From Paracoccaceae bacterium (lineage in GTDB: Bacteria; Pseudomonadota; Alphaproteobacteria; Rhodobacterales; Rhodobacteraceae): a stretch of DNA of 12,883 nt. The translations under genes were made by a program, and so were the position numbers. The stretch lies in NCBI GenBank assembly GCA_007121055.1, contig SKMM01000099.1, positions 1 through 12,883 of the forward strand, in the 5' to 3' direction. This document shows positions 1-8,358 of this stretch, piece after piece. The notes beneath the pieces were generated by a model. It did no database searches, had not been told where the DNA came from, and worked only from the letters and a program-made list of their open reading frames with translations. Position 1 is the stretch's first letter; each line of letters opens with the position of its first letter.

Positions 1-1266
<1,266 letters not shown>

Positions 1267-1316
1267 GCTCTCCCCCCCGCGTTCCGAGCCGTCGGCCCCC
1301 TCCGGCCGATGGCGCC

Positions 1317-1322
1317 GCTATA
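1317..1322 (-). promoter_or_regulatory. Possible -10 element for pckA
   Basis: On the minus strand this reads TATAGC, inside the small palindrome GCTATAGC (1317-1324), about 50 bases before the pckA ATG. A -35 with 17-base spacing would be CTTTCC, a poor match, so an activator may be needed. This is the only AT-rich hexamer at a suitable distance. It is inference from position and sequence alone. Confidence 0.3.
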
Positions 1323-1487
1323 GCACGGCTGCGGCCGAGGGAAAGCGCCGTCCGCCTGCGCCGCAACCCGCGCCCGAGAGCCGGTGCCGTCCCGCGATCA
1401 ACCGGCCTCATCTTAGCGAATTGTTGCCGATTTGCGTGCATCACCGTGGCGATCTGGCCGCAGTCCACATTGCGGTTGATTCCCTGG

Positions 1488-1494
1488 AAGGAGG
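1488..1494 (+). promoter_or_regulatory. Strong Shine-Dalgarno AAGGAGG upstream of chvI
   Basis: A near-perfect ribosome binding site that is too far (49 bases) from the chvI ATG at 1544 and serves no in-frame chvI start nearer to it. It lies 8 bases before the ATG at 1503, which opens a 14-codon ORF ending on the chvI start. Either that short ORF is translated, or ribosomes loaded here reach chvI by coupling. Confidence 0.5.
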
Positions 1495-1502
1495 GTCGGA
1501 AC

Positions 1503-1547
1503 ATGCGCCCCACACCAGACCTCGAACCCGGGCAGGACCGGCCATGA
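1503..1547 (+). CDS. Putative 14-residue leader peptide before chvI
   Basis: The ORF MRPTPDLEPGQDRP starts 8 bases after an AAGGAGG ribosome binding site. Its TGA (1545-1547) overlaps the chvI ATG at 1544 as ATGA, the classic geometry for translational coupling. It has four prolines and no hydrophobic or toxin-like character. Its length is below normal gene-calling limits and it resembles nothing I know. The strong ribosome binding site with no other start to serve is the main support. It could instead be chance, with chvI using its own AGGA at 1534-1537. Confidence 0.35.
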   Translation: MRPTPDLEPGQDRP

Positions 1548-2248
1548 TGTCGCGCATCGCACTGGTCGACGACGACCGCAACATCCTGACCTCCGTCGCC
1601 ATGACGTTGGAGGCCGAAGGGTTCGAGGTTGAAACCTACAATGACGGGCAGACCGCGCTGGAGGCATTCGGACGCCGCATGCCCGACATGGCCGTTCTGG
1701 ACATCAAGATGCCGCGGATGGACGGCATGGACCTGCTGCAGCGGCTTCGCCAGAAGACCACGATGCCGGTGATCTTCCTCACCTCCAAGGATGACGAGAT
1801 CGACGAACTTCTGGGTCTGCGGATGGGCGCCGACGACTATGTGAAGAAGCCATTCTCGCAGCGGCTTCTGGTGGAGCGCATCCGTGCGCTCCTGCGAAGG
1901 CAGGCGGCGCTGGACGCGCCGGGGGAGGCCCCGACCGAGGCCGCAAAGATCCTCGAGCGCGGCAGCCTGACCATGGACCCGCTGCGCCATCTGGTGACCT
2001 GGAGGGGCCGGGACGTGACGCTGACGGTGACCGAGTTCCTGCTGCTGCAGGCGCTGGCCCAGCGACCCGGCTTCGTCAAGAGCCGCGACGCCCTCATGGA
2101 CGTGGCCTATGACGACCAGGTCTATGTCGACGACCGCACCATCGACAGCCACATCAAGCGCCTGCGCAAGAAGATGCGCTCGGTGGATCCCGATTTCTCG
2201 GCGATCGAGACGCTCTACGGCATCGGCTATCGCTACAACGAGGAATGA
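1544..2248 (+). CDS. chvI: Two-component response regulator ChvI (OmpR/PhoB type)
   Basis: DNA-binding response regulator of 234 residues, the partner of the sensor kinase ChvG encoded downstream. Receiver domain at about residues 3-118: acidic pocket D9-D10-D11, phospho-acceptor D53 in VLDIKMPRMDG, switch T80 and conserved K102 in YVKKPF. A winged-helix DNA-binding domain of the OmpR type fills about 135-232 and ends in YGIGYRYNEE. The sequence is typical of alphaproteobacterial ChvI/BvrR/ExoS-ChvI regulators, which control envelope, acid-response and carbon-metabolism genes. The frame is open further upstream but has no ATG, GTG or TTG near a ribosome site there. ATG 1544 has AGGA six bases before it, and ATG 1547 is an equally possible start. 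The stop overlaps an ATG at 2245 that is in the chvG frame. Confidence 0.95.
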   Translation: MMSRIALVDDDRNILTSVAMTLEAEGFEVETYNDGQTALEAFGRRMPDMAVLDIKMPRMDGMDLLQRLRQKTTMPVIFLTSKDDEIDELLGLRMGADDYVKKPFSQRLLVERIRALLRRQAALDAPGEAPTEAAKILERGSLTMDPLRHLVTWRGRDVTLTVTEFLLLQALAQRPGFVKSRDALMDVAYDDQVYVDDRTIDSHIKRLRKKMRSVDPDFSAIETLYGIGYRYNEE

Positions 2249-2584
2249 TCGACGCCATGGGTCTGACCTCGCCCGCAGCACGGCCGGGATCCCGACGCCC
2301 GGGGGCCGCGGCCTTGGGTGGCGGGGAAGAATCTGGGGGCGATCGGACTGCAGCGTTGCAGCGTCGGGCGGGACGACCCGTGGACAGTCAGCCGGAGCGG
2401 GGCATGGAGCCCCGGGGGGCAGGGGGGTGCGCCACCACGGATGACGCCCATGGCCCTGGTCCGCCGTCACGCCCGGTCGGCGGCATTGGGCGCGCCACCG
2501 GGATGCCGCGCCCAGCGCGCCCCGACGGCGTGGCGGCGGCTGCCGGTCTGCCGGCGGATCATACATGGGGCGGAGATGGGAAAC

Positions 2585-2635
2585 ATGCTTTGCGCGCCGC
2601 CCCGTCCGGGTCGGCGCGGGATCGGCGTGGCATGA
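2585..2635 (+). CDS. Putative 16-residue mini-ORF overlapping the chvG start
   Basis: The ORF MLCAPPRPGRRGIGVA begins at ATG 2585, nine bases after GGAG (2572-2575); an in-frame ATG lies at 2576. Its TGA (2633-2635) overlaps the ATG at 2632 that I take as the chvG start, again as ATGA. The chvG ATG itself has only a weak ribosome site, so coupling is plausible. The geometry copies that seen before chvI. It could be chance in GC-rich DNA, and it is void if chvG really starts upstream at 2245. Confidence 0.22.
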   Translation: MLCAPPRPGRRGIGVA

Positions 2636-4203
2636 TCAAGCTCCGGCGTTCGCCGCTGGCGCGCAAGATCATCGTGTTCAATCTGCTGGGGCTGCTCGTC
2701 CTTGCTGTGGGGCTGCTCTGGCTGAACCCCTTTCGGGACGGACTTGTGCAGCAGCGCGGCGCGGCGCTGATCGTCCAGGCCGAACTGATCGCCGATGTGC
2801 TGGCGCCTCCGATCCCGGGCGTTGATCTGGCGGCAGCGGGCCCGGCGGTCCTCGACCGGCTGGGGCTGCACCGGGGGGTGGAGTTGCGCCTCTTCGATGC
2901 CGAGGGCGGTTTGTTGGCCACCCGCACCGGCCACGCGCCGCCCCCCCTCGACCCGGAGGCATTGCGCCGCACGGTACTCACAGATTCGCTCAACGCCCTG
3001 TGGGAGCGGGCCGCGGGGATGCTGGCGCCCGATGATGGCTCCGGCTCCGCCGCGGGGGACCAGCGTCCGGACGGGCAGCTTCTCATGGTTGCCCTGGACG
3101 GGCGGACGCAGCTGGCGCGCAGTCGCGGACCCGAGGGGGACATGGTCTATACGGTCGTGGCGCCTGTGCGTGCGACCGGGGAGCCGGGCACGCCGGTGAT
3201 CGGCGCGGTGGCCCTCAGCAGCGCGGCGGGCGAGATCGACCACCTTGCACGGAGCGAGCGCGAGCAGATGCTGCAGGTGTTCCTGCTGGCACTCCTCGTC
3301 TCCATAGGGCTCAGCCTGGTGCTGGCTTCCACGATCGCGACGCCGATTTCCGATCTTGCCGACGCCGCAGAACGGGGACGCGAGCGCAGCGCCCGCCAGG
3401 TCGGCCCCGGCCGCGTCCGCATTCCCGACCTCGCCTCCCGCCCCGACGAGATCGGGCGGCTCTCGGCGGCGATGCGGGGCATGGTGGCCGCTCTGTACGA
3501 TCGCATCGAGCTCAACGAGCAGTTCGCCGCCGACGTGGCGCATGAAATCAAGAACCCGCTGGCGAGCCTGCGCTCGGCGGTGGGCACGTTGCGCGTTGCG
3601 CGGCGCGAGGACCAGCGGGAGAAACTCTTGGACGTGATCGAACATGACGTGCGCCGGCTCGACCGGCTGGTGAGCGATATCTCCAACGCCTCACGCCTCG
3701 ACAGCGAACTCGTGAAGGAGCGTGAGGCGCAGTTCGACCTGATCCCGATGCTGCGCAACCTCGCCGACCACCTCGGGCGCGACGCCGAGGCCCGCGGGGT
3801 CGAGTTCATCACCGACCTCCCCAGCGGACCGATCCTGCTGACCGGCCTCGAGGGCAGGCTGGCGCAGGTGGTGGTGAACCTCGTCGTCAACGCCATCTCC
3901 TTCTGCGAGGAGGGAGACGCGGTGCGGCTCTGGGCGCGCCGACGCGCGGACCGTGTCCTGGTGGTGGTCGAGGACACCGGCCCCGGCATTCCCGAAGCCG
4001 CTTTGACCAAGATTTTCAAGCGTTTCTATTCCGAGCGCCCGGTGCAGCAGTTCGGCAATCACTCCGGTCTCGGCCTTGCCATCTCGCGCCAGATCGTCGA
4101 GGCGCATGGCGGGGTGATCTGGGCCGAGAACATCAAGCCCACGGACGCCGATCTCGCTTCCGAGCCGCTCGGCGCGCGCTTCGTCGTGGGATTGCCGGTC
4201 TGA
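2632..4203 (+). CDS. chvG: Sensor histidine kinase ChvG
   Basis: Inner-membrane sensor kinase, partner of ChvI. With the start at 2632 it has 523 residues. TM1 is at about 13-31, after the RRSPLARKI segment usual in this family. A periplasmic sensor region spans about 33-212 and TM2 about 213-236, followed by HAMP. The HisKA phospho-acceptor is H304 in DVAHEIKNPLASL. The HATPase domain has N-box N416/N420, DTGPGIP at 448-454 and GLGLAIS at 479-485. The same frame is open back to ATG 2245, which overlaps the chvI stop. That would add 129 residues before TM1. I prefer 2632 because the upstream stretch has weaker third-position GC (about 72% by hand count against about 84-85% in two samples of chvG proper) and low-complexity Gly/Ala/Pro/Arg content. 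However, relatives often have some 50 residues before TM1, so an intermediate start such as ATG 2404 is possible. Function is secure; the start is not. Confidence 0.93.
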   Translation: MIKLRRSPLARKIIVFNLLGLLVLAVGLLWLNPFRDGLVQQRGAALIVQAELIADVLAPPIPGVDLAAAGPAVLDRLGLHRGVELRLFDAEGGLLATRTGHAPPPLDPEALRRTVLTDSLNALWERAAGMLAPDDGSGSAAGDQRPDGQLLMVALDGRTQLARSRGPEGDMVYTVVAPVRATGEPGTPVIGAVALSSAAGEIDHLARSEREQMLQVFLLALLVSIGLSLVLASTIATPISDLADAAERGRERSARQVGPGRVRIPDLASRPDEIGRLSAAMRGMVAALYDRIELNEQFAADVAHEIKNPLASLRSAVGTLRVARREDQREKLLDVIEHDVRRLDRLVSDISNASRLDSELVKEREAQFDLIPMLRNLADHLGRDAEARGVEFITDLPSGPILLTGLEGRLAQVVVNLVVNAISFCEEGDAVRLWARRRADRVLVVVEDTGPGIPEAALTKIFKRFYSERPVQQFGNHSGLGLAISRQIVEAHGGVIWAENIKPTDADLASEPLGARFVVGLPV

Positions 4204-4309
4204 AAGGACTATCTTGCGCGGCGCCAAGGGCGGAACTCCGCCGACACGTGGGCGTTGAGCGAAAAAGATGGGTCACGCTCTCGTGCGCGGCATGGTATTT
4301 TGTGCCCTG

Positions 4310-4315
4310 TATGAT
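4310..4315 (+). promoter_or_regulatory. Possible -10 element for the outer-membrane protein gene
   Basis: TATGAT lies 47 bases before the ATG at 4363 in the chvG-omp gap. No good -35 is found at 16-18 bases. The gap (4204-4362) is more AT-rich than its flanks, which fits a separate promoter, but a monocistronic transcript is not proved. Confidence 0.28.
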
Positions 4316-4362
4316 AGGTCCGGTTGCACCCAAGGAACCGCTATTGCGGAAGGAGTAGAGTT

Positions 4363-4953
4363 ATGAAAAACACTGCGATTGCCCTCGGTCTTGGCGCGAT
4401 GATGGCCCTGCCAGCCCATGCCGGTGCCCCGACCCCTCCGGCCGCCGACCCGGTGGTTGCCGAGCCGGTGATGACGCCCGCCCCCGCCATGGCGCGTGAC
4501 TGGACTGGCTTCTACCTCGGTGGTCGCCTGGGCTATGTCGATCTGGGCCGGGACGTGCGGGGCGACGGCGCGCTGGGTGGCGTGCATGCCGGCTACCTGC
4601 AGGACTTCGGCAACGGCTTCGCCGCCGGCGTCGAGGCCAGCTACGATCGCGGCAACAGCGTCGGGATCACCGGCACCGACCTGAGCCTGCGGGAAGTGGG
4701 CCGTATCGGTGCGCGTGCGGGCGTGACCACCGGCGACTTCTTCATCTTCGGCACCGCCGGCGCGGCGCGCGCCCGGGTGCCCGGTCTCGGCAGCGAAACT
4801 GGGCCCTTCGGCGGCATTGGTGTGGAATATGCCCTGACCGACAATGTGCTCCTCGGCGGCGAGGTCCTGTACCACCGCTTCAGCAGCTTCGCCGACAGCC
4901 CTCTGGGCGTGAGTGCGACCACGGCCCAGGCGCGGGTCTCCTTCCGCTTCTGA
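4363..4953 (+). CDS. Omp25-like outer-membrane beta-barrel protein
   Basis: Small exported protein of 196 residues. A signal peptide with an Ala/Leu/Met core ends at PAHA (about residue 20). A Pro/Ala-rich linker follows to about 45, and then an eight-strand-type barrel opens with DWTGFYLGGRLGY at 46-58, the hallmark of the alphaproteobacterial Omp25/Omp31/RopB-like porin-family proteins. The chain ends in aromatic phenylalanine (ARVSFRF), as needed for BAM insertion. The start is fixed by GGAAGGAG at 4348-4355, seven bases before the ATG. The ORF could extend to 4324 but lacks a ribosome site there. It lies 159 bases after chvG on the same strand and is followed by a terminator. Members of this family are controlled by the ChvG/ChvI homologue BvrS/BvrR in Brucella, so its position suggests regulation by its neighbours. 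That link is inference. Confidence 0.85.
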   Translation: MKNTAIALGLGAMMALPAHAGAPTPPAADPVVAEPVMTPAPAMARDWTGFYLGGRLGYVDLGRDVRGDGALGGVHAGYLQDFGNGFAAGVEASYDRGNSVGITGTDLSLREVGRIGARAGVTTGDFFIFGTAGAARARVPGLGSETGPFGGIGVEYALTDNVLLGGEVLYHRFSSFADSPLGVSATTAQARVSFRF

Positions 4954-4979
4954 TCTGCCGGAACAGGTCCAACACATTG

Positions 4980-5013
4980 TGCGCCGCGGGTCCGCTCGCG
5001 GCGCATTTCATTT
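4980..5013 (+). terminator. Rho-independent terminator after the outer-membrane protein gene
   Basis: A perfect 9-bp stem TGCGCCGCG (4980-4988) pairs with CGCGGCGCA (4997-5005) across an 8-base loop. It is followed at once by the T-rich tail TTTCATTT (5006-5013). It begins 26 bases after the stop codon. It is the best terminator in the window and closes the chvI-chvG-omp side. Confidence 0.8.
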
Positions 5014-5037
5014 GCGCGGACCCGGGCACTGGAATCG

Positions 5038-5064
5038 GGAGATGCGCAAGGGGCCCGCATCTCC
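5038..5064. repeat. Perfect 9-bp inverted repeat in spacer
   Basis: GGAGATGCG (5038-5046) and CGCATCTCC (5056-5064) are exact inverted copies separated by nine bases. There is no T-run on either side, so it is not an ordinary intrinsic terminator. It could be a protein-binding operator, an RNA hairpin, or a leftover of the mobile-element relic downstream. Its role is unknown. Confidence 0.5.
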
Positions 5065-5320
5065 GGCGAAGGAGCCTTGCGGGACGCCAGAGTATTGAGG
5101 CACCGGCACCGGCGCGACCACGGCCCGGCAGACTGAACCTACCTTGGGCAAGCCCCCGCGGAGTGCTCCAGATGATGCTCCGGTCCTTTCGGGCAGATCC
5201 CGCGCTTTAAGCCTGGCGCCGACGAGGGCGACGGCGGCGCGAGTTGCGTCGCCGGCCTGCGAAGGGTCTGGTTGTGGACCGAGACGGTCCACCGGGTCGT
5301 TTCCTGAGCCCGCTGCCCCC
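5065..5320. other. Spacer without a recognisable gene
   Basis: Several overlapping short open frames exist on both strands, but none has a ribosome site or a recognisable family, and codon bias is mixed. This may be the eroded upstream portion of the IS5-type element whose C-terminal end is recognisable from about 5322 onward. I see no promoter or RNA gene here. Confidence 0.4.
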
Positions 5321-5321
5321 C

Positions 5322-5526
5322 ACTGCATGTCGCCCGCACCTCCGTCATCCCCGCCGTGCGCTTTCTCTGAACCACCGCGAGAAGATCGACGAGCCCTTCG
5401 ACCATGCCAAGACGGAGGTGGGCACGGCGCAAACCCTCCTCCGCACGCCCACAGCTTGTCGAGCGCCGTGCGCTCACCATGGCAGCCTGCAGGCGCGCCA
5501 GGCTTCCGAAACGCCGCGCTACGTGA
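5322..5526 (+). pseudogene. Decayed C-terminal fragment of an IS5-type transposase
   Basis: Three reading frames in succession carry pieces of the C-terminal end of an IS5-family DDE transposase. About 5324-5340 gives HVAR, like the family's HVAQN. From 5343 another frame gives RHP..ALS, then KIDEPF, AKT and QT..R, matching the family pattern RHPGYALSxxxRKRIEExFGWxKTxxGxxQTxxRG that includes the catalytic glutamate region (EKIDE). After 5455 a third frame gives LTMAA and ARLPK and stops at 5524-5526, as in the family's LTMAAYNLARLPKL C-terminus. At least one frameshift near 5445-5455 and one change near 5340 break the gene. The N-terminal and central DDE parts are not recognisable. The match is from memory of family sequences, not an alignment. 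Confidence 0.65.
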
Positions 5527-5645
5527 GGCCGCACAAGGTCACGGAACCCACCAGAGCAACAGTGGACGCGGAACGCTAGCTCGGAGGCCGAGGACCAGGA
5601 ACGCGCCCGCTGCCCATCCTGGCGGCCGGCGGCGCATGGGTGGAG

Positions 5646-6752
5646 TCAGTCCACGGGCGTGACGCAGTCGCAGATACGCAGCCGGACGCGGTCGCCGATG
5701 GCGATGGGAAGGCCGGCGCCCTGGCCCTGGCCGGGGCCGGAGATCACGAGCAGGCAGCGTTCGCCCTCCTGCACCCAGTAGAGCTGATCGTGGCCACGGA
5801 ACTCGCGGCCCACGACGGCGGCGGGGCCATCGGGGTCGGGCTCGATCATGATCTGCTCGGGCCGGACGGCCAGAGCCACGGTGCCGTTGGCAGCCCGGCT
5901 GAGCGGCAGGCGGCCGAAGGCGGTCTCGGCGTCCATGCCGTTGGCGCGGCCGGGCAGGATGTTGGAGCGGCCGATGAAGGCCGCGACGAAGCGGGTGGCG
6001 GGGTTGCGGTAGATCTCGTCCGGGGTGCCGATCTGCAGGACGCGGCCCTTTTCCATGACGGCGATGCGGTCGGCCAGCGCGAGGGCTTCCTCCTGGTCGT
6101 GGGTGACAAGAATGCCGGCGGAGCCGGTGCGCTTTAGCAGCCGGCGGACCTCCTGCCGGGTCTCCACCCGCATGGCGGCGTCGAGGTTGGAGAAGGGCTC
6201 GTCGAGCAGGACAAGGGGGGGCGAGACGGCGAGGGTGCGCGCCAGCGCCACGCGCTGTTGCTGGCCGCCCGACAGCTGGTGGGGCTTGCGGTCGCCGAGG
6301 CCCTGGAGGCCGACGAGGGCGAGCATCTCTTCGGCGCGGGCGGCGGCGTCGGCGCGGGGTATGCGACGCAGGCCGAAGCGGACATTGTCGCGCACGCTGA
6401 GGTGGGGAAAGAGGGCGTAATCCTGAAAGACGATGCCGATGCCGCGTTTCTCCACCGGCAGGCGAGTGATGTCTTTGCCGCGCAGCAGGACACGGCCCGA
6501 ATCAGGCAGTTCGAGGCCGCCGATCATCCTCAGTGTGGTCGTCTTGCCGCAGCCGGACGGGCCGAGCAGCGCCATCAGCTCACCTTCGCCCAGCGTGAAG
6601 GAGACGCGGTCGACGGCGGGGCCTTCTCCTGCCACGAAGCGGCGGGTTAGCCCGTCGACCTCGAGGAGGACCTTGGCGGGGGATTGGCGGAAGCCCAGCG
6701 GGGATGCCTCGGCCGGCATCCGGAAGCCCAGCGATTTCGGCAGATGCTGCAT
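5646..6752 (-). CDS. Ferric-iron ABC transporter ATP-binding protein (FbpC type)
   Basis: Cytoplasmic ATPase, 368 residues, that powers the permease encoded just upstream. Walker A GPSGCGKT at 64-71, Q-loop Q110 in VFQDYALFPHLSV, signature LSGGQ at 160-164, Walker B LVLLDE ending at D184-E185, D-loop NLD at 189-191 and switch H218 in VTHDQEEAL. About 130 C-terminal residues after the NBD form the OB/TOBE-like regulatory part seen in the CUT1/FbpC/PotA group. Start ATG 6752 lies four bases after the permease stop, with GAGGGG before it. The frame is open to 6833, but that would overlap the permease. The order SBP-permease-ATPase and the iron box upstream support Fe(III) over other substrates of this group. 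Confidence 0.88.
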   Translation of the reverse strand: MQHLPKSLGFRMPAEASPLGFRQSPAKVLLEVDGLTRRFVAGEGPAVDRVSFTLGEGELMALLGPSGCGKTTTLRMIGGLELPDSGRVLLRGKDITRLPVEKRGIGIVFQDYALFPHLSVRDNVRFGLRRIPRADAAARAEEMLALVGLQGLGDRKPHQLSGGQQQRVALARTLAVSPPLVLLDEPFSNLDAAMRVETRQEVRRLLKRTGSAGILVTHDQEEALALADRIAVMEKGRVLQIGTPDEIYRNPATRFVAAFIGRSNILPGRANGMDAETAFGRLPLSRAANGTVALAVRPEQIMIEPDPDGPAAVVGREFRGHDQLYWVQEGERCLLVISGPGQGQGAGLPIAIGDRVRLRICDCVTPVD

Positions 6753-6756
6753 GCAA

Positions 6757-8358
6757 TCACCCCTCTGCCTTGCGGTCATGGCGCAGAACGAAGCCGACGA
6801 AAAGGGCCGAAAAGGCGATGATCGCGGCGGCATAGGGGGCGGCTTCGACCAGCATGCCCTCGGAGGTGCGGGAGAACATGGTGATGGCGAGGGGCCGGAA
6901 CCCGGTGGGGGCGAGGAGGAAGGCGATGGGCAATTCCTTCATGGCAATGACGAACACCAGCACCGATCCTGCGACTACGCCCGGGCGGATGGTGGGAAGG
7001 GTGACGCGCCAGAAGGTCGAGAGGGGGCCATGGCCGAGCGCCCGGGCGCTGTCCTCGAGCGACGGCCGGGCGAGGTAGAGGGCCGAGCGGATGGGGCCGA
7101 GGGCGAGGGCGAGGAAGGCCAGCGCGTAGACGGTGACCAGCAGGAGATGCGTCTGGTAGAGCCAACGCGCGCCCTGCAGGCTGAAGAACACGAAGGCCAG
7201 CGCGAAGGCGAGCGCCGGCACCGCGTAGCCCACGAAGGCCAGCCGGTTGATGAGGGTCGAGAGCGGGGAGGGGTAGCGCACCGCCAGCACCGCGACCGGC
7301 AGCGCCATGGCTGCGGCCAGCGCGGCCGAGGGGACCGCGACCGAGAGGGACTGCCCGAAGCTCGTGACCAGCGCTGGCAGGATGGGTCCGATGGGGGCGA
7401 GCGACATCCAGAAGGTCAGCACCGCCACCGGCAGGCCCAGCGAGGCGAGCACCACGAGCCCGGCAAAACCCCAGCCCAGCGCGCGCCCCACGGGCCCCAG
7501 ACGCACCCGCCGCGGCCCCGCGCCGCTGCCCGAGCCGGTGCGGGCGTAGCGCACGCCCTGGCGCAGGCGGCTTTCCCACCAGACTACCGTCAGGGCGATC
7601 ACGATCAGGATCAGCGCGAGCCAGGCGGCATAGAGGCGGTCGAAGGCGGCGGAGTATTGCAGGTAGATGACGTAGGAAAAGACCTCGAACCGCATCAGCG
7701 CCACGGCGCCGAAATCGCCGATGGTGTAGAGGCCGATGACCAGCCAGCCGGCCATCAGCGCGGGCATCAGGTGGGGCAGGGTGACGCGGGTGAAGACCTC
7801 GCGCGGGGTGCATCCGAGAGCGCGGGCGCTTTCCTCGAGGCTCTGGTCGAGGCCGGCGAAGGCCGCGCGCAGGTTGAGGTAGAGGTAAGGGAAGCAGTAG
7901 AGCGACAGCGCCAGCGTCGCCCCCCACCAGCCCTGCGGGCGCGGCAGGGTGACGCCGAACACCTGGTTGAGGAAGCCGAAATTCCCCGACAGGCCGATGA
8001 GGGCGAAGGCCATGACGTAACCCGGCACGGCCAGCGGCAGGACGGCGAGAAAGTTCACCACCCGCCGCCCCGGCAGATCGGTGCGGCTGACGAGCCATGC
8101 GAGCGGCAGCGCGATCACCGTGCACAGCGCCAGCACCCCCGCCGTCAGAGCTGCGGTGTTGAGCAGCATCTGCCCTGTGCGCGGCCGCGTCAGAAGCTGC
8201 CAGACCGTCGCGAAATCCGCCTGGAAGGCCCGCAGGAGCAGGTAGTAGAGCGGCAGCAGCATCAGCGCGCCGATGCCGAGGCCTATGGCCGAGAACAGGA
8301 CCCGGGCCGCCGGCATGCGGCGGCCCGGAAGGATTGCCCTGATCTCGGCCAGCGCCAT
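6757..8358 (-). CDS. Ferric-iron ABC transporter permease, two fused domains (FbpB type)
   Basis: Inner-membrane permease of 533 residues made of two BPD_transp_1 halves, the FbpB/SfuB/FutB architecture in which one chain provides both membrane halves. About 12 hydrophobic segments are visible, the first at about 19-45. Each half has an EAA loop that docks on the ATPase: EESARALG from residue 175, with a conserved glycine about 15 residues further on, and EDSARALG from residue 435. The start is ATG 8358, which overlaps the stop of the binding-protein gene by one base (TGATG), implying translational coupling. The same frame stays open up to 9501, but that part is an out-of-frame shadow of the binding protein. 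Substrate is inferred from the neighbours. Confidence 0.9.
   Translation of the reverse strand: MALAEIRAILPGRRMPAARVLFSAIGLGIGALMLLPLYYLLLRAFQADFATVWQLLTRPRTGQMLLNTAALTAGVLALCTVIALPLAWLVSRTDLPGRRVVNFLAVLPLAVPGYVMAFALIGLSGNFGFLNQVFGVTLPRPQGWWGATLALSLYCFPYLYLNLRAAFAGLDQSLEESARALGCTPREVFTRVTLPHLMPALMAGWLVIGLYTIGDFGAVALMRFEVFSYVIYLQYSAAFDRLYAAWLALILIVIALTVVWWESRLRQGVRYARTGSGSGAGPRRVRLGPVGRALGWGFAGLVVLASLGLPVAVLTFWMSLAPIGPILPALVTSFGQSLSVAVPSAALAAAMALPVAVLAVRYPSPLSTLINRLAFVGYAVPALAFALAFVFFSLQGARWLYQTHLLLVTVYALAFLALALGPIRSALYLARPSLEDSARALGHGPLSTFWRVTLPTIRPGVVAGSVLVFVIAMKELPIAFLLAPTGFRPLAITMFSRTSEGMLVEAAPYAAAIIAFSALFVGFVLRHDRKAEG

Noticed and set aside
2467..3645. Minus-strand open frame of 392 codons opposite chvG
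   Set aside because: It is a shadow of the ChvG coding frame, whose kinase motifs are unmistakable.
4229..4242. GGCGG-AACT-CCGCC hairpin just after chvG
   Set aside because: The stem is only five or six pairs and no T-run follows, so a terminator call is not supported.
4204..5013. Search for hprK or PTS genes expected after chvG
   Set aside because: No HPr kinase P-loop protein or PTS motif appears in any frame. The region is filled by the beta-barrel gene.
5139..5534. Minus-strand open frame of 131 codons in the spacer
   Set aside because: No ribosome site or family features are seen. The plus strand carries recognisable transposase remnants over the same bases.
5580..5592. CTCGG-AGG-CCGAG hairpin downstream of the ATPase gene
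   Set aside because: It is a short stem without a T-tail on the minus strand. It may be chance, so I did not call it the operon terminator.
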